This document shows positions 27,728 through 35,978 of a DNA stretch of 64,000 bases, piece by piece; the stretch's first letter is position 1, and the number at the start of each line of letters is the position of its first letter. Origin of the DNA: Streptomyces diacarni (GTDB lineage: Bacteria > Actinomycetota > Actinomycetes > Streptomycetales > Streptomycetaceae); contig NZ_QOIN01000039.1 of NCBI RefSeq assembly GCF_003323715.1, positions 62,001 to 126,000 of the forward strand, given 5' to 3'. The position numbers and the translations under genes are program-made. Below the pieces are notes generated by a model. The model had not been told where the DNA came from, ran no database searches, and worked only from the letters and a program-made list of their open reading frames with translations.

Positions 27728-28429
27728 CTACACGGGGGCGCCGTCGCGGCAGGCCCGGTGGCCCCAGCCCGAAGCGGTCCTGCCGATCTCCTCGCCCACC
27801 TCGTAGCGGGACTTGCAGTGGCCGCAACGACCGGCGAACTTGGCCTTGATCACCGGCCCCGCTTTGCCGCCGCCAGGCCCGCGGGACGTCCGCGCCTTGC
27901 GCGAGCGCGCCGCGCGCGGCTTGTCCTCGGTCGCGGGGCTCGGCTGCGGGACGGCGGTGGCGCCGTGCGCCGTACCGGCGGGGGCCTGCTCGGTGGCCGC
28001 GGTGCTGGCGGCGGCGTCCGCGATCGCGTTGAGCGGATCGCCGTTCACCTGGTGGGCCAGGACGTGCTCGAAGACCACGTCGCGGCCTTCGAGGAGGGCG
28101 TCGATAAGGACGACCAGGTCCTTGTTGGCCACCGGCTTCTTCGACGCGGTCAGCCAGCCGTTGCGTTTCCACCCCGCGATCCACTTGGTGACCGCGTTCA
28201 TCGCGTACTGCGAGTCCATCCGGACCTCCAGCGGCACCGCGGGGTCGGTGGCCTCCAAGAGCTCCGCGAGCGCGGTGAGCTCGGCCACGTTGTTCGTCGT
28301 ACGGCCCAGCGGGCCCGACTCCCAGCGCTGCGGGGCACCCGCGGAGTCGGCGAGCACCCAGGCCCAGCCCGCGGGGCCCGGATTGATCTTGGCGGCACCG
28401 TCACAGGCCGCGACCATTCGTTCTGGCAT
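27728..28429 (-). CDS. rnhA: Ribonuclease HI with C-terminal zinc-ribbon-like tail
   Basis: A 233-residue protein. The RNase HI domain (1-130) starts VAACDGAAKINPGPAGWAWV with the first catalytic Asp, continues TNNVAELTALAELL with the Glu and VRMDSQYAMNAVTKW with the second Asp, and ends LAHQVNGDPLNAIADAAA with the last Asp. It degrades RNA in RNA-DNA hybrids. After a basic, low-complexity linker there is a CGHCKSRYEVGEEI stretch and a later CRDG, resembling a small zinc-binding module. A start at 28417 is also possible. Confidence 0.85.
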   Translation of the reverse strand: MPERMVAACDGAAKINPGPAGWAWVLADSAGAPQRWESGPLGRTTNNVAELTALAELLEATDPAVPLEVRMDSQYAMNAVTKWIAGWKRNGWLTASKKPVANKDLVVLIDALLEGRDVVFEHVLAHQVNGDPLNAIADAAASTAATEQAPAGTAHGATAVPQPSPATEDKPRAARSRKARTSRGPGGGKAGPVIKAKFAGRCGHCKSRYEVGEEIGRTASGWGHRACRDGAPV

Positions 28430-28660
28430 CCCTCGATCATGCCAGGCCGTACCGAGACCGCGGACGCCCCTCGGACGAGGGCGGACCGATGGGTGCCTCC
28501 CCTCCGCGGATATGGGCGCTGCGCTCCATGGGCGTTTCCGCCCGGGTCGGCCAGGCTGGCGGGAGGGTCGGCTCCGTGCGTCGAGGCGTCGCCCAAACCC
28601 CGTCTCACACCCCCGCACCCGCCCCCCCGACGACCTGCTCCCCACCAGGAGGGCCCTGAG

Positions 28661-29281
28661 ATGACCGGCGAAATCCCGTTCGCCCAGCCTCCTCCCCCAC
28701 CGCGCCGCACCATGGGCTGGAGGTGGCGGCGCAACCCGCTGCGGCGCCCCACCGACCGGCTGCAGGCCTGGATCGGGCTGGGTCTGTTGCTGGTCACGCT
28801 GTCGGCCACCGCAGCCACTGTCCTCCTGGCCGGCCGCGCGGCGCACCAGCAACTGCGGCACACGGCGGAGGCACAGGCACGCTCCCGCCACCTGACGCCC
28901 GCGGTCCTCGTCCACGACGCGCCGGTGCACCCGGAACCGGGGTCGGACGAGGAGAAGGAGACCCGGTACACGGTCACCGTGCGGTACGCCGAACCCGGTG
29001 GGGAGCAGCGCACCGGGCAGGCCGAGGTGAGCCCCGGCCTCCCGGCAGGCGCCCGGGTACGGATCTGGGTGGACGAGGACGGATCAGTCGCCGACCCGCC
29101 CATGACCCGCGCGCACATCCACCGGCGCGTACTCGCCCGAGCGCTGCTCGCAGCCGCGCCCGTCCCTCTCGCCGCCGCCGCGGTCCACACGCTGATCGAC
29201 CGCGGCGTCCAGCGCCGCAACCTGGCCGCGTGGGAAAAGGAATGGGACGAGACCGCCCCGCGGTGGACCCCTTCTCCCTAG
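28661..29281 (+). CDS. Membrane protein, DUF3592-like
   Basis: A 206-residue protein with two membrane helices, at about 37-59 (AWIGLGLLLVTLSATAATVLLAG) and about 160-182 (ALLAAAPVPLAAAAVHTLI), flanking an extracytoplasmic domain of about 95 residues with RYTVTVRYAEPGGEQRTGQA. This layout matches the DUF3592-like membrane proteins common and paralogous in Streptomyces. ATG 28661 has AGGAGGG upstream. No function is known; neighbours give no clue. Confidence 0.75.
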   Translation: MTGEIPFAQPPPPPRRTMGWRWRRNPLRRPTDRLQAWIGLGLLLVTLSATAATVLLAGRAAHQQLRHTAEAQARSRHLTPAVLVHDAPVHPEPGSDEEKETRYTVTVRYAEPGGEQRTGQAEVSPGLPAGARVRIWVDEDGSVADPPMTRAHIHRRVLARALLAAAPVPLAAAAVHTLIDRGVQRRNLAAWEKEWDETAPRWTPSP

Positions 29282-29297
29282 CCGAACAAGTCCGCCG

Positions 29298-29480
29298 TCA
29301 GCAGTGGTCGGATGCGACCAGCGACCGCGTGCCCAAGGCGCCGGCCTTGTGGTTGCCGCCAGATGGCACCGGCCATGGCGAGGACGCGCTGGGCGACACG
29401 GAGGGCGACGCCCTCGAAGGTCCGTCCGCCGGGCTGCTCCGGATCCAACTGCCCCTCGAGGGCGTCGCTGTGCCTGACCA
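29298..29480 (-). pseudogene. Remnant of an IS5-like transposase C-terminus
   Basis: In one minus-strand frame DALEGQLDPEQPGGRTFEGV and RVAQRVLAMAGAIW match the C-terminal region of Streptomyces IS5-type transposases. At about 29355-29360 the frame shifts by one base, after which the other frame reads NHKAGALGTRSLVASDHC and stops at 29298, matching the usual NHKTGAPxKRSLxAYDH ending. Only about 60 residues remain, with no terminal repeats, so it is a decayed fragment of an old insertion. Confidence 0.7.
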
Positions 29481-29628
29481 CGCACCCCGGCAGCGGCGTC
29501 TCCCTCATGGCCGCCCCCGAGGCAGGCCCGGCCGGCCGCAAAGGCAACTCGGTGGGCCTCGCGGCTCCTCCGGTCTTACGCCGCACCTTCAGCCCGCTCC
29601 AGGCGGGTAGCGGCCCGCCGGACAGTGC

Positions 29629-30051
29629 CTAACGCGGCGCCGTGCCCGATGAGGAGTCACCGGCGTGCCGGCGGATCCGCATACCCGGACGGCGGCGATG
29701 CACCGTCAGGTAGGACATGCCGTCCTCGCCTGCGGTGACGCTGCGGCTGGAGCCGTGGGGAAGCCAGATCAGGCCGCCCTCGCGCAGGGGCCGGGGATCT
29801 TGCGCTGTGCCGAGAGTGCCGCTCCCGCGCACGACGAGGAGGAGCACGTCCAGATCCGGTTCGACGTGGGTCTCGATGTGCCTGCCGGCCGGTACGTGCA
29901 CGAGGTTGGCGTCCAGTTGGCGCCCCGGTTCCGTCAGCCGCCACACCGCCCCGGCCCCTGCGTCCTCCTCGGCGGCGAGCGCGACGACGTCGCACAGCGG
30001 CATCGGCACCGGGACGTTCGAGGGGTGGGGGCCCGTGTCTGCATCCGCCAT
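29629..30051 (-). CDS. Cupin-domain protein
   Basis: A 140-residue single-domain cupin. It includes VHVPAGRHIETHVEPDLDVL (first cupin motif with His residues), VVRGSGTLGTAQD and LREGGLIWLPHGSSRSVTAG (second motif). It probably binds a metal or small ligand; many such proteins are sensors or detoxifying enzymes. It diverges from the NsrR-like gene across about 160 bp and might share control with it, although the dyad there lies nearer the regulator. Confidence 0.8.
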   Translation of the reverse strand: MADADTGPHPSNVPVPMPLCDVVALAAEEDAGAGAVWRLTEPGRQLDANLVHVPAGRHIETHVEPDLDVLLLVVRGSGTLGTAQDPRPLREGGLIWLPHGSSRSVTAGEDGMSYLTVHRRRPGMRIRRHAGDSSSGTAPR

Positions 30052-30173
30052 GAGGTGTCACCGTCCGATGTCTGTGCTGTGGGGGGTCCCTCACCGCCCC
30101 TGTGGCTACGCGGGGAGGGGCGGGTCGCGGATCCGGCGGGCGTGACGAAGCCCACGCGGTCGACGGCTCGCCT

Positions 30174-30204
30174 TTAATAGGAATCTAGCATGCGTATTTG
30201 CTAA
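30174..30204. promoter_or_regulatory. Candidate Rrf2/NsrR operator and promoter
   Basis: An AT-rich, imperfect dyad running from TTAATAGGAATC to GTATTTGCTAA ends 9 bp before the GTG of the Rrf2 gene, with GCATGC near its centre. Because no ribosome site separates it from the start codon, the mRNA may be leaderless, with the dyad overlapping the -10 region and allowing autorepression. Confidence 0.5.
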
Positions 30205-30213
30205 CGTCCTCGC

Positions 30214-30654
30214 GTGCGGCTGACGAGATTCACCGACCTGGCGTTGCGTGCCGTGATGCGCCTGGCGGTCAACGAGCAGGGCGGGTCCCTGGCCACCCGC
30301 GACGTGGCCGAGATGATGAGCGTGCCGTACACGCACATGGCGAAGGCGGTCACCAGGTTGCAGCACCTCGGCGTGGTCGAGGCCCGCCGGGGCCGCGGCG
30401 GCGGACTGGAGTTGACCGGGCTCGGACGACGCGTTTCCGTCGGCTGGCTGGTGCGGGAGCTGGAGGGCGAGGGCGAGGTCGTCTCCTGCGAAGGTGAGCA
30501 GCCGTGCCCCCTTCACGGCGCGTGCCGTCTCCGCCGTGCGCTGCGCGACGCACAGGAGGCGTTCTACTCCTCCCTCGAACCGCTCACCGTCGCCGACCTG
30601 GTGGCTCCGCCCGCGGGGCCGGTGCTCGTCGGGCTGGTCGGCCGATCCTCATGA
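30214..30654 (+). CDS. nsrR: Rrf2 family regulator, NsrR-like
   Basis: A 146-residue regulator. The winged helix (1-80) reads MRLTRFTDLALRAVMRLA, MMSVPYTHMAKAVTRLQHLG and RRGRGGGLEL. Three cysteines in SCEGEQPCPLHGACRLRR, spaced C-x5-C-x5-C, match the [Fe-S] ligands of NsrR, the nitric-oxide sensor characterised in Streptomyces coelicolor. It would repress NO-detoxification genes until its cluster reacts with NO. No hmpA flavohaemoglobin gene is adjacent; candidate targets here are itself and the membrane protein at 30911. Start GTG 30214. Confidence 0.83.
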   Translation: MRLTRFTDLALRAVMRLAVNEQGGSLATRDVAEMMSVPYTHMAKAVTRLQHLGVVEARRGRGGGLELTGLGRRVSVGWLVRELEGEGEVVSCEGEQPCPLHGACRLRRALRDAQEAFYSSLEPLTVADLVAPPAGPVLVGLVGRSS

Positions 30655-30910
30655 CGTACGTGCGCGGACCCGTCGAGCGGCCCCACGCGCACGTGCACCA
30701 GACGACGCACATGAATGGGACGACGCGCGCGAGGTCGACGGGGCGCACGAGCCGTGCGGTGCACATGAGTTGGGCGGCGCACGTGAAGCCCACGACACCC
30801 ACGACGCAGGTGAAGCCCCCGACGTACGCGAACCGGACGCTCCCCCACCCGCTCGGACGCGCCGGCGACCTCCCGGAAACCCACCCCTGACCGAAGGACG
30901 GCGAACACCG

Positions 30911-31339
30911 ATGGACTCCACGTCAGCCGCTGTGGTCACCGCGGTCACCTTTCTCTGGCTCGGGATGGTGCTGGCGATCTCCTTCCTGGAGGCCCCGTTG
31001 AAGTTCCGGGCCCCCGGCGTGACCGTGCCCGTCGGGCTGGGCATCGGCCGGCTCGTCTTCCGCGCCCTCAACGTGGTGGAGGTCGTCCTGGCCCTCGTCG
31101 TGATCGCGGCGATCGCGACCGGTGAAGCCTCCGTGACGGCGGGCGTAGCGACCGCGGCGGCCGCCGCCGTGCTGGTCGTGCAACTCGCCGTGGTCCGGCC
31201 CCGCCTCAGCCGCCGGTCCGACAGGGTGCTCGCGGGGGAAACCCTCCCGCGCTCCCACGCCCACCTCGTCTACGTGGCGTGCGAGGTGGCCAAGGTCGCC
31301 GCGCTCCTCGTCCTGGGCTGCGGCGTGCTCGCGGCCTGA
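30911..31339 (+). CDS. Four-helix membrane protein of unknown function
   Basis: A 142-residue integral membrane protein with four predicted helices: VVTAVTFLWLGMVLAISFLE, ALNVVEVVLALVVIAAIA, GVATAAAAAVLVVQLAVV and AHLVYVACEVAKVAALLVLG. Short loops and a conserved-looking EAPLKFRAPGVTV after the first helix. ATG 30911 follows GAAGGACGG. It lies 257 bp after the NsrR-like gene on the same strand and could be part of a nitric-oxide or redox response. No family name is assigned. Confidence 0.75.
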   Translation: MDSTSAAVVTAVTFLWLGMVLAISFLEAPLKFRAPGVTVPVGLGIGRLVFRALNVVEVVLALVVIAAIATGEASVTAGVATAAAAAVLVVQLAVVRPRLSRRSDRVLAGETLPRSHAHLVYVACEVAKVAALLVLGCGVLAA

Positions 31340-31400
31340 GTACGGGCACAGGGGTGTCGGCCTCGCGCCCCGGTATCCCGCAGTTCCCCGCGGGGGGGGG

Positions 31401-31484
31401 GACAGTGGCGGCGCCGAGGACCCCGCCGCGCTGATCGACCGGGCCTTCGCCGTCGGCGCACCGTCGCTGGACGTCGTCGCGTAG
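31401..31484 (+). pseudogene. Short coding-like tail, possibly ThDP-enzyme remnant
   Basis: A 27-codon open stretch reading DPAALIDRAFAVGAPSLDVV before a TAG resembles the C-terminus of thiamine-diphosphate enzymes (pattern LxxAxxRAFAxGxPALxDVV). It has no start and is preceded by a run of nine or more G, a likely frameshift point. Too short to be certain. Confidence 0.25.
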
Positions 31485-31794
31485 GAGACCGGGCGTGCCG
31501 GGCGAGGTGCGGCACTCGCTGATGCCCTTCCCGCCCCGGCCGCGGAGAGCGCGTCCCTGTGCAGGGGGCGGAGACATGGCGCCCCCTCAACGGGGACCGC
31601 CGCACGGCGTGTTGAGCGACGCGAGTGGCGGGGCGGGGCTTGCGGTGGGGTGTGTGGTGGGCAAAGATCGGGACCAGGTGACCGATGCCGTACCGCAAAT
31701 GTGTGCCGCGGTCGGAGGGCCGCCGGTGAGGGCGTGTCCGGGGGTGCGGGCCGGTCGAGGACGCCTGCTGCCGCACTGCTGACGGGGAGGACCC

Positions 31795-32124
31795 ATGTTT
31801 CGACTGCCGCGCGCCGCGGGCGTACTGGCGGCCGGCGCCGCGTTGATCGTCGTACCCGCTCACGCCGCCGCAGCGGTCGGGCCGGCTGCCGGGACGGGCG
31901 CGCCCCACGTCCTCGGCGCCTGCTCCGAGCTGATCGGCCAGGGCCCTGGCTGGGCCTCCCTGCGCAACGACTGCGGTGTGGAGGTCAGCGGTTCCGTCCA
32001 GTTGACCTCCGGCACGAGCCCCCAGTGCGTGTCGATCCCCGCGCACGGCACGAGCACCGTGCGCTGGGCAGGAGACGGGACGGCCGAGTACGCCTACGAC
32101 TGCCTGACGCGCGGGGACGAGTAA
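31795..32124 (+). CDS. Small secreted protein
   Basis: A 109-residue protein with a Sec signal peptide (FRLPRAAGVLAAGAALIVVP, cleavage near AHAAAA). The mature part of about 80 residues has four cysteines (GACSEL, NDCGVEV, PQCVSI, YDCLTR), likely forming two disulfides, and a small beta-rich appearance. Start follows GGGAGGA. The function is unknown; small cysteine-paired secreted proteins of this type are common in Streptomyces. It is convergent with the beta-lactamase gene. Confidence 0.7.
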   Translation: MFRLPRAAGVLAAGAALIVVPAHAAAAVGPAAGTGAPHVLGACSELIGQGPGWASLRNDCGVEVSGSVQLTSGTSPQCVSIPAHGTSTVRWAGDGTAEYAYDCLTRGDE

Positions 32125-32163
32125 GGCGCTGCCCCCCGCCGGCCAGGCGGGCGGCCGGTGCTC

Positions 32164-33105
32164 TCAGCGCACGAGACCGGGGAGCGCCGCCTTGGTGGCC
32201 TCCGCCAAGAGGGCCTTGTCCGACGCTGAGTCCTCGTCGTCGCCGCGGGACATCAGCGCGATGATCACCGGTGCTCCGTGCGGGCGCCAGGCCACCGCGA
32301 TGTCGTTCTGCGTGCCGTGGGTGAGGCCGGATCCCGTCTTGTCCGCGACCTTCCAATCGGAGGGAACGCCGGCACGGATGAGGTCGTCGCCTGTGGTGTT
32401 GCCGCGCATCCAGGTCGCCAGCAGCTCGCGCCGGTCCGGGGCCAGGGCGTCGTCGAGCAGGAAGCGACGCAGGTCCTGGCCCAGCGCACGGGGTGTGCTG
32501 GTGTCGCGCGTGGTGCCGGGCGGCGTGTCGTTGAGGTCCGGCTCGATGCGGTCGAACACGCTGGTCCTGTCGCCCAGGCCGCGCATCTTCCGCTGCAGCC
32601 CCGCGGGGCCGCCGAGTTGCTCGAAGAGCAGGTTCGCGGCGGTGTTGTCGCTGTACTGGAGTGCGGCCTTCAGCAAGGCGCGCACCGACATCCCGGTGTC
32701 CGGGTGTTTCCTGGTGATCGGCGCGTAGTCCTGCAGGTCGTCGCGCTCGTATGTGATCACCCGGTTCAGTTCCGCGTCATCGGCGTGCTCCAGCAGCGCC
32801 GCAGCCTGGAGGACCTTGGCCGTGGAACAGAACCCGAATCGCTCATCGGCGTGGTATGCCACCGTACGGCCGGAGCCGGTGTCCCTCATGTACAGGCCGA
32901 GTCTGCGGTCGTGCCGCTTCTCCAGTGCCGCCAGCGCTTTGGTGACGCGTGCCGGGGTGCTCGCCCCCGCGGAGGCGGACGGTGCCGCGGAGGCCCCCGC
33001 CGACGACTCGGCGGTGGTGGGGCGCTCCTCACCGCATCCGCTGATCAGACCGGCCACGAGCACGGGCACCGCGAGCAGCGTGGCCCGCTTCTTCATCGAT
33101 CGCAT
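32164..33105 (-). CDS. bla: Class A beta-lactamase, lipoprotein type
   Basis: A 313-residue serine hydrolase. A lipobox (VLVAGLISGCGEE) indicates lipid anchoring outside the cell, followed by a Ser/Ala-rich linker. The active-site motifs are all present in order: FCSTAKVLQAA (nucleophile Ser and Lys), QYSDNTAANLL (SDN), RIEPDLNDTPP (omega-loop Glu), and VADKTGSGLTHGTQND (KTG). It hydrolyses penicillins and possibly cephalosporins. Start 33105 was chosen from the AGCAGG nine bases before it; in-frame ATGs at 33096 and 33114 also exist. Confidence 0.92.
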   Translation of the reverse strand: MRSMKKRATLLAVPVLVAGLISGCGEERPTTAESSAGASAAPSASAGASTPARVTKALAALEKRHDRRLGLYMRDTGSGRTVAYHADERFGFCSTAKVLQAAALLEHADDAELNRVITYERDDLQDYAPITRKHPDTGMSVRALLKAALQYSDNTAANLLFEQLGGPAGLQRKMRGLGDRTSVFDRIEPDLNDTPPGTTRDTSTPRALGQDLRRFLLDDALAPDRRELLATWMRGNTTGDDLIRAGVPSDWKVADKTGSGLTHGTQNDIAVAWRPHGAPVIIALMSRGDDEDSASDKALLAEATKAALPGLVR

Positions 33106-33532
33106 GCGCGGCATCCTGCTGGGCGCGACCCGCACGGGCAAAGACGAGAACGCTGCTGTTCATGCCGTTGGGGCATGAGTGCCTGCCCGCATGCCTCCCT
33201 TCCCTGGCGTGGGTTGCGCTCCGGCAGGAGACCGAGGGAGCGCGAGCCTCGGTGCAGTTACCACACGTTCGGGCGCGGCACACCGGCGGACACAGCCGGC
33301 ACACGTCCCCGGCACCGAAGCGCCGCCGCCGACAGCCGCCGACGACGGCAGCCGCCGACGGCGGAAAACCGGCGGCGGTGGACAGTCGGCGACGGCAAGC
33401 GCTCGCAGCGGTCGGCGCGCGCCGGCATCACCGTCCCCGGATCGGCGCGCCGGGCAGGGCGTCAGGAACCCTGCCCGGTCTTCCGTGGGGACGTGAGCGA
33501 ACCATGTCCGCCCCGGAAGTGCCGCCGGGAGA
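33106..33532. other. Intergenic region, GCC/GGC-repeat rich
   Basis: About 430 bp between the starts and stops of two minus-strand genes. Around 33310-33390 it is dominated by CCG/CGG triplet-like runs able to fold into hairpins. No gene is supported; it should hold the beta-lactamase promoter near its left end. Confidence 0.5.
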
Positions 33533-34144
33533 TCAGGCGGTGGACCCCGCCTTGATCGCGGCCGCGATCTCGACGGCGCGGCGGGCCTGGTGGCGCGCCG
33601 CCTGCAGGGTCACGTCCCCGGGTGCGCCCTCCCCGGCCACGTGGGAGGTGCCGTAGGGGTTGCCCGACTGGAACTGGATGGGGTCGGTGTAGCCGGGGGG
33701 CACGATGACGCCGCCCCAGTGGTAGAACGTGTTCGCCAGTGCCAGGATGGTGGACTCCTGACCGCCGTGCGGGGTGTTGGAGGCGGTGAAGGCCGAGTAC
33801 ACCTTGCCCGCGAGCTTGCCCTGGAACCACAGGGGTCCGGTGGTCTCCATGAACACGCGCAGCTGGCTGGCCGGGTTGCCGAAACGAGTGGGGGTGCCGA
33901 AGAGCACCACGTCGGCCCACTCCACGTCATCGAGGTGCACCTCGGCGACGTCCGCGGTGTCCTGGAGGTGCTGGACCCACTCGTCCCTGGTGTTGATGAC
34001 CTCCTGCGGAGTCGTTTCCGCGACCTTGCGCAGTCGGACCTGCGCACCGGCCTTCTCCGCGCCCTCGACGGCCGCCTGCGCCATGGAGTACACGTTGCCC
34101 GTGCTGCTGTAGTAAATGATCGAAACGTTCACGGATTCCGACAT
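33533..34144 (-). CDS. wrbA: NAD(P)H:quinone oxidoreductase, WrbA type
   Basis: A 203-residue flavodoxin-fold enzyme. SIIYYSSTGNVYSMAQAA is the FMN phosphate loop, FGTPTRFGNPASQLR and FTASNTPHGGQESTI contact the isoalloxazine, and YGTSHVAGEG is the conserved WrbA segment. It performs two-electron reduction of quinones and so limits redox cycling. Start ATG 34144 has AAAAGGAA upstream. It diverges from the ECF41 sigma gene across 157 bp, the arrangement expected if that sigma factor controls it, since ECF41 genes usually sit beside oxidoreductase-type genes. Confidence 0.9.
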   Translation of the reverse strand: MSESVNVSIIYYSSTGNVYSMAQAAVEGAEKAGAQVRLRKVAETTPQEVINTRDEWVQHLQDTADVAEVHLDDVEWADVVLFGTPTRFGNPASQLRVFMETTGPLWFQGKLAGKVYSAFTASNTPHGGQESTILALANTFYHWGGVIVPPGYTDPIQFQSGNPYGTSHVAGEGAPGDVTLQAARHQARRAVEIAAAIKAGSTA

Positions 34145-34301
34145 CGGTTCCTTTTCCTCGTCATCGGGATAGTGTTCCCTTCATCAGTTACGACGACGCA
34201 GCCGGGCGGAATGTGAGGCGACGCGCCCACCTCGTCTTCCGCCGGGGCGTCTCATCGGGCTGAGCAGCGGGGACGGAGCGACCGAGGGAGCCGGCGGGAC
34301 C

Positions 34302-35276
34302 ATGACCAACCCATCAGGGCCCGAGCGTGACCGACCCGATCCGGGTCTGAGCGCGATCATGAGCGAGCGGCACCAGCTGATCAACCTCACCTACCGGCTC
34401 CTCGGCTCGCTGACGGAGGCCGAGGACGTCGTACAGGAGACCTACACCCGCTGGTACGCCATGTCGGCGCGGGAACGGGACGCCATCGAGTCGCCCGGTG
34501 GCTGGCTGACAACGGTCGCCAGCCGCATCTGCCTCGACCAGCTCGGCTCGGCGCGGGCCAGGCGGGAGCGCTACGTGGGCGAGTGGGTCCCGGAGCCGCT
34601 GCCCACGGGCACGGAGTGGATCAGCGGGCGGTGGAGCGGCGGCACCACGGCCGATCCGGCCGACCGGGTCACCCTCGACGAGTCGGTCAACATGGCCTTC
34701 CTCGTCGTGCTCGAACTGATGACCCCGGCCGAGCGTGTCGCGTTCATCCTGCACGACGTCTTCCGCTACTCCTTCGCCGAGGTGGCCGCGATCGTCGGCC
34801 GGACGCCGACGGCTTGCCGGCAGCTGGCCTCGTCGGCGCGCCGCCGCATCCGCACCTCGCAGTCCCCCGCCGCCCCTGCCGCCCGGCGCGCCGACACCGT
34901 CAGGGCGTTCAAGCAGGCGTGGGAGGCCAAGGACATCGACGCCCTCATCGGCCTGCTGGCTCCGGAGGCCACGGCGACCGGCGACGGTGGCGGCCTCGTC
35001 CCGGCCCTGCTCCGCCCCGTCGAAGGCGCCGAGGAGGTCGCGCGCTTCTTCGCGGGCCGGATCGACGTGGTGCCCGACCTGACGCTCCTGGAGAGCACGG
35101 TCAACGGTCAGCCGGGGCTGGTCGCGAAGATGGACGGCGCCCCCGTCTCCGTGCTGGCGTTCGACATCGCGGGCGACCGGATCACGCAGATCTGGTCGGT
35201 GCTCAACCCCGACAAACTGCGGCTGTGGCGGGCGGGGTCGCCCGTTCCCGAGGGGCGCGGCGACGCGGCGGGCTGA
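34302..35276 (+). CDS. ECF41-type RNA polymerase sigma factor
   Basis: A 324-residue sigma factor. Region 2 (about 20-90) includes LINLTYRLLGSLTEAEDVVQ and ETYTRWY; the linker shows the ECF41 signature WVPEPL; region 4 (about 140-190) includes MTPAERVAFILHDVFRYSF and VGRTPTACRQLASSARRR. A C-terminal SnoaL-like extension of about 110 residues ends in VLNPDKLRLW, matching the conserved NPDKL-type tail of the group. In ECF41 proteins this extension takes the place of an anti-sigma factor. The divergent wrbA gene is a likely target. Confidence 0.9.
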   Translation: MTNPSGPERDRPDPGLSAIMSERHQLINLTYRLLGSLTEAEDVVQETYTRWYAMSARERDAIESPGGWLTTVASRICLDQLGSARARRERYVGEWVPEPLPTGTEWISGRWSGGTTADPADRVTLDESVNMAFLVVLELMTPAERVAFILHDVFRYSFAEVAAIVGRTPTACRQLASSARRRIRTSQSPAAPAARRADTVRAFKQAWEAKDIDALIGLLAPEATATGDGGGLVPALLRPVEGAEEVARFFAGRIDVVPDLTLLESTVNGQPGLVAKMDGAPVSVLAFDIAGDRITQIWSVLNPDKLRLWRAGSPVPEGRGDAAG

Positions 35277-35297
35277 CGCCCGCCGCGTCGCGCCGTC

Positions 35298-35978
35298 TCA
35301 CTTCCTGGCCATCAGCAGATACTCGTGCGACCGGTTCGTGCGCATCGGGTCGTCCTCGTCCTTGACCGGCCAGTCGTACAGGTGGACCCGCTCGTCCCCC
35401 AGGGTCAGGTGGCGGCCGAGTACCCGCGCCGCGTCCCAGGCCAGCGGGACGAACCGGTCGGCGATCCGCCGGTTCTGCACGGCGATGACCGCGTGGGCGC
35501 CCGGCCGCATCACCGCCGCGATGGCGGCGAAGGCCTCGTCGAGTGCCGCCAGGTAGGTGTCGTAGTCGCGCAGCGCGTACAGCTGCCCCGGGTCGGGCGC
35601 CGTCTGGTCCAGGTCGGTGCCGAAGTACGGCAGGTCGCACAGGACCAGGTCGACGCTGTCGGGGTCGAGCGGCGGCTTGCGGGCGTCGCCGCAGAGCATG
35701 CGCTGCTCCGGGTGGCGTGCGACGCGTTGCCGTGCCTGCCGCGCGCGGTCCGGGTTGATCTCGATGCCGACTCCGCGCCGCCCCTCGGCCGCGCAGGCCA
35801 CCAGCGTGGTGCCCCACCCCGCGAAGGGGTCGAAGACCAGGTCGCCCGGGGCGGTCAGCTCCGCGATCAGCGGGCGCAGCTGACTGACGAGGCCGCTTTG
35901 TCCTGCGGCTTCTTCCTGGGCGAACTCGGGGTCCTCCGCACCGAGCACGCGCCAACTGGAGATCCCCATGCGGGTCAC
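35298..35978 (-). CDS. DNA-methylase-like SAM methyltransferase, cluster B
   Basis: A 226-residue protein resembling the catalytic part of N6-adenine/N4-cytosine DNA methylases (and TRM11-like RNA methylases). The SAM motif is LVFDPFAGWGTTLVACA, the acidic motif GVGIEINPDRARQA, and the catalytic motif LVLCDLPYFGTDL is a DPPY variant with Leu in place of the first Pro. No target-recognition domain is evident. GTG 35978 follows AGGAAAGG and overlaps the MFS stop by 4 bp, so it is translationally coupled to an exporter. It may modify nucleic acid for self-protection or methylate the pathway product. Confidence 0.78.
   Translation of the reverse strand: MTRMGISSWRVLGAEDPEFAQEEAAGQSGLVSQLRPLIAELTAPGDLVFDPFAGWGTTLVACAAEGRRGVGIEINPDRARQARQRVARHPEQRMLCGDARKPPLDPDSVDLVLCDLPYFGTDLDQTAPDPGQLYALRDYDTYLAALDEAFAAIAAVMRPGAHAVIAVQNRRIADRFVPLAWDAARVLGRHLTLGDERVHLYDWPVKDEDDPMRTNRSHEYLLMARK

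Noticed and set aside
33300..33430. CRISPR-like or protein-coding GCC/GGC repeats
   Set aside because: The repeats are short irregular triplet-like runs without spacers or a coding frame.
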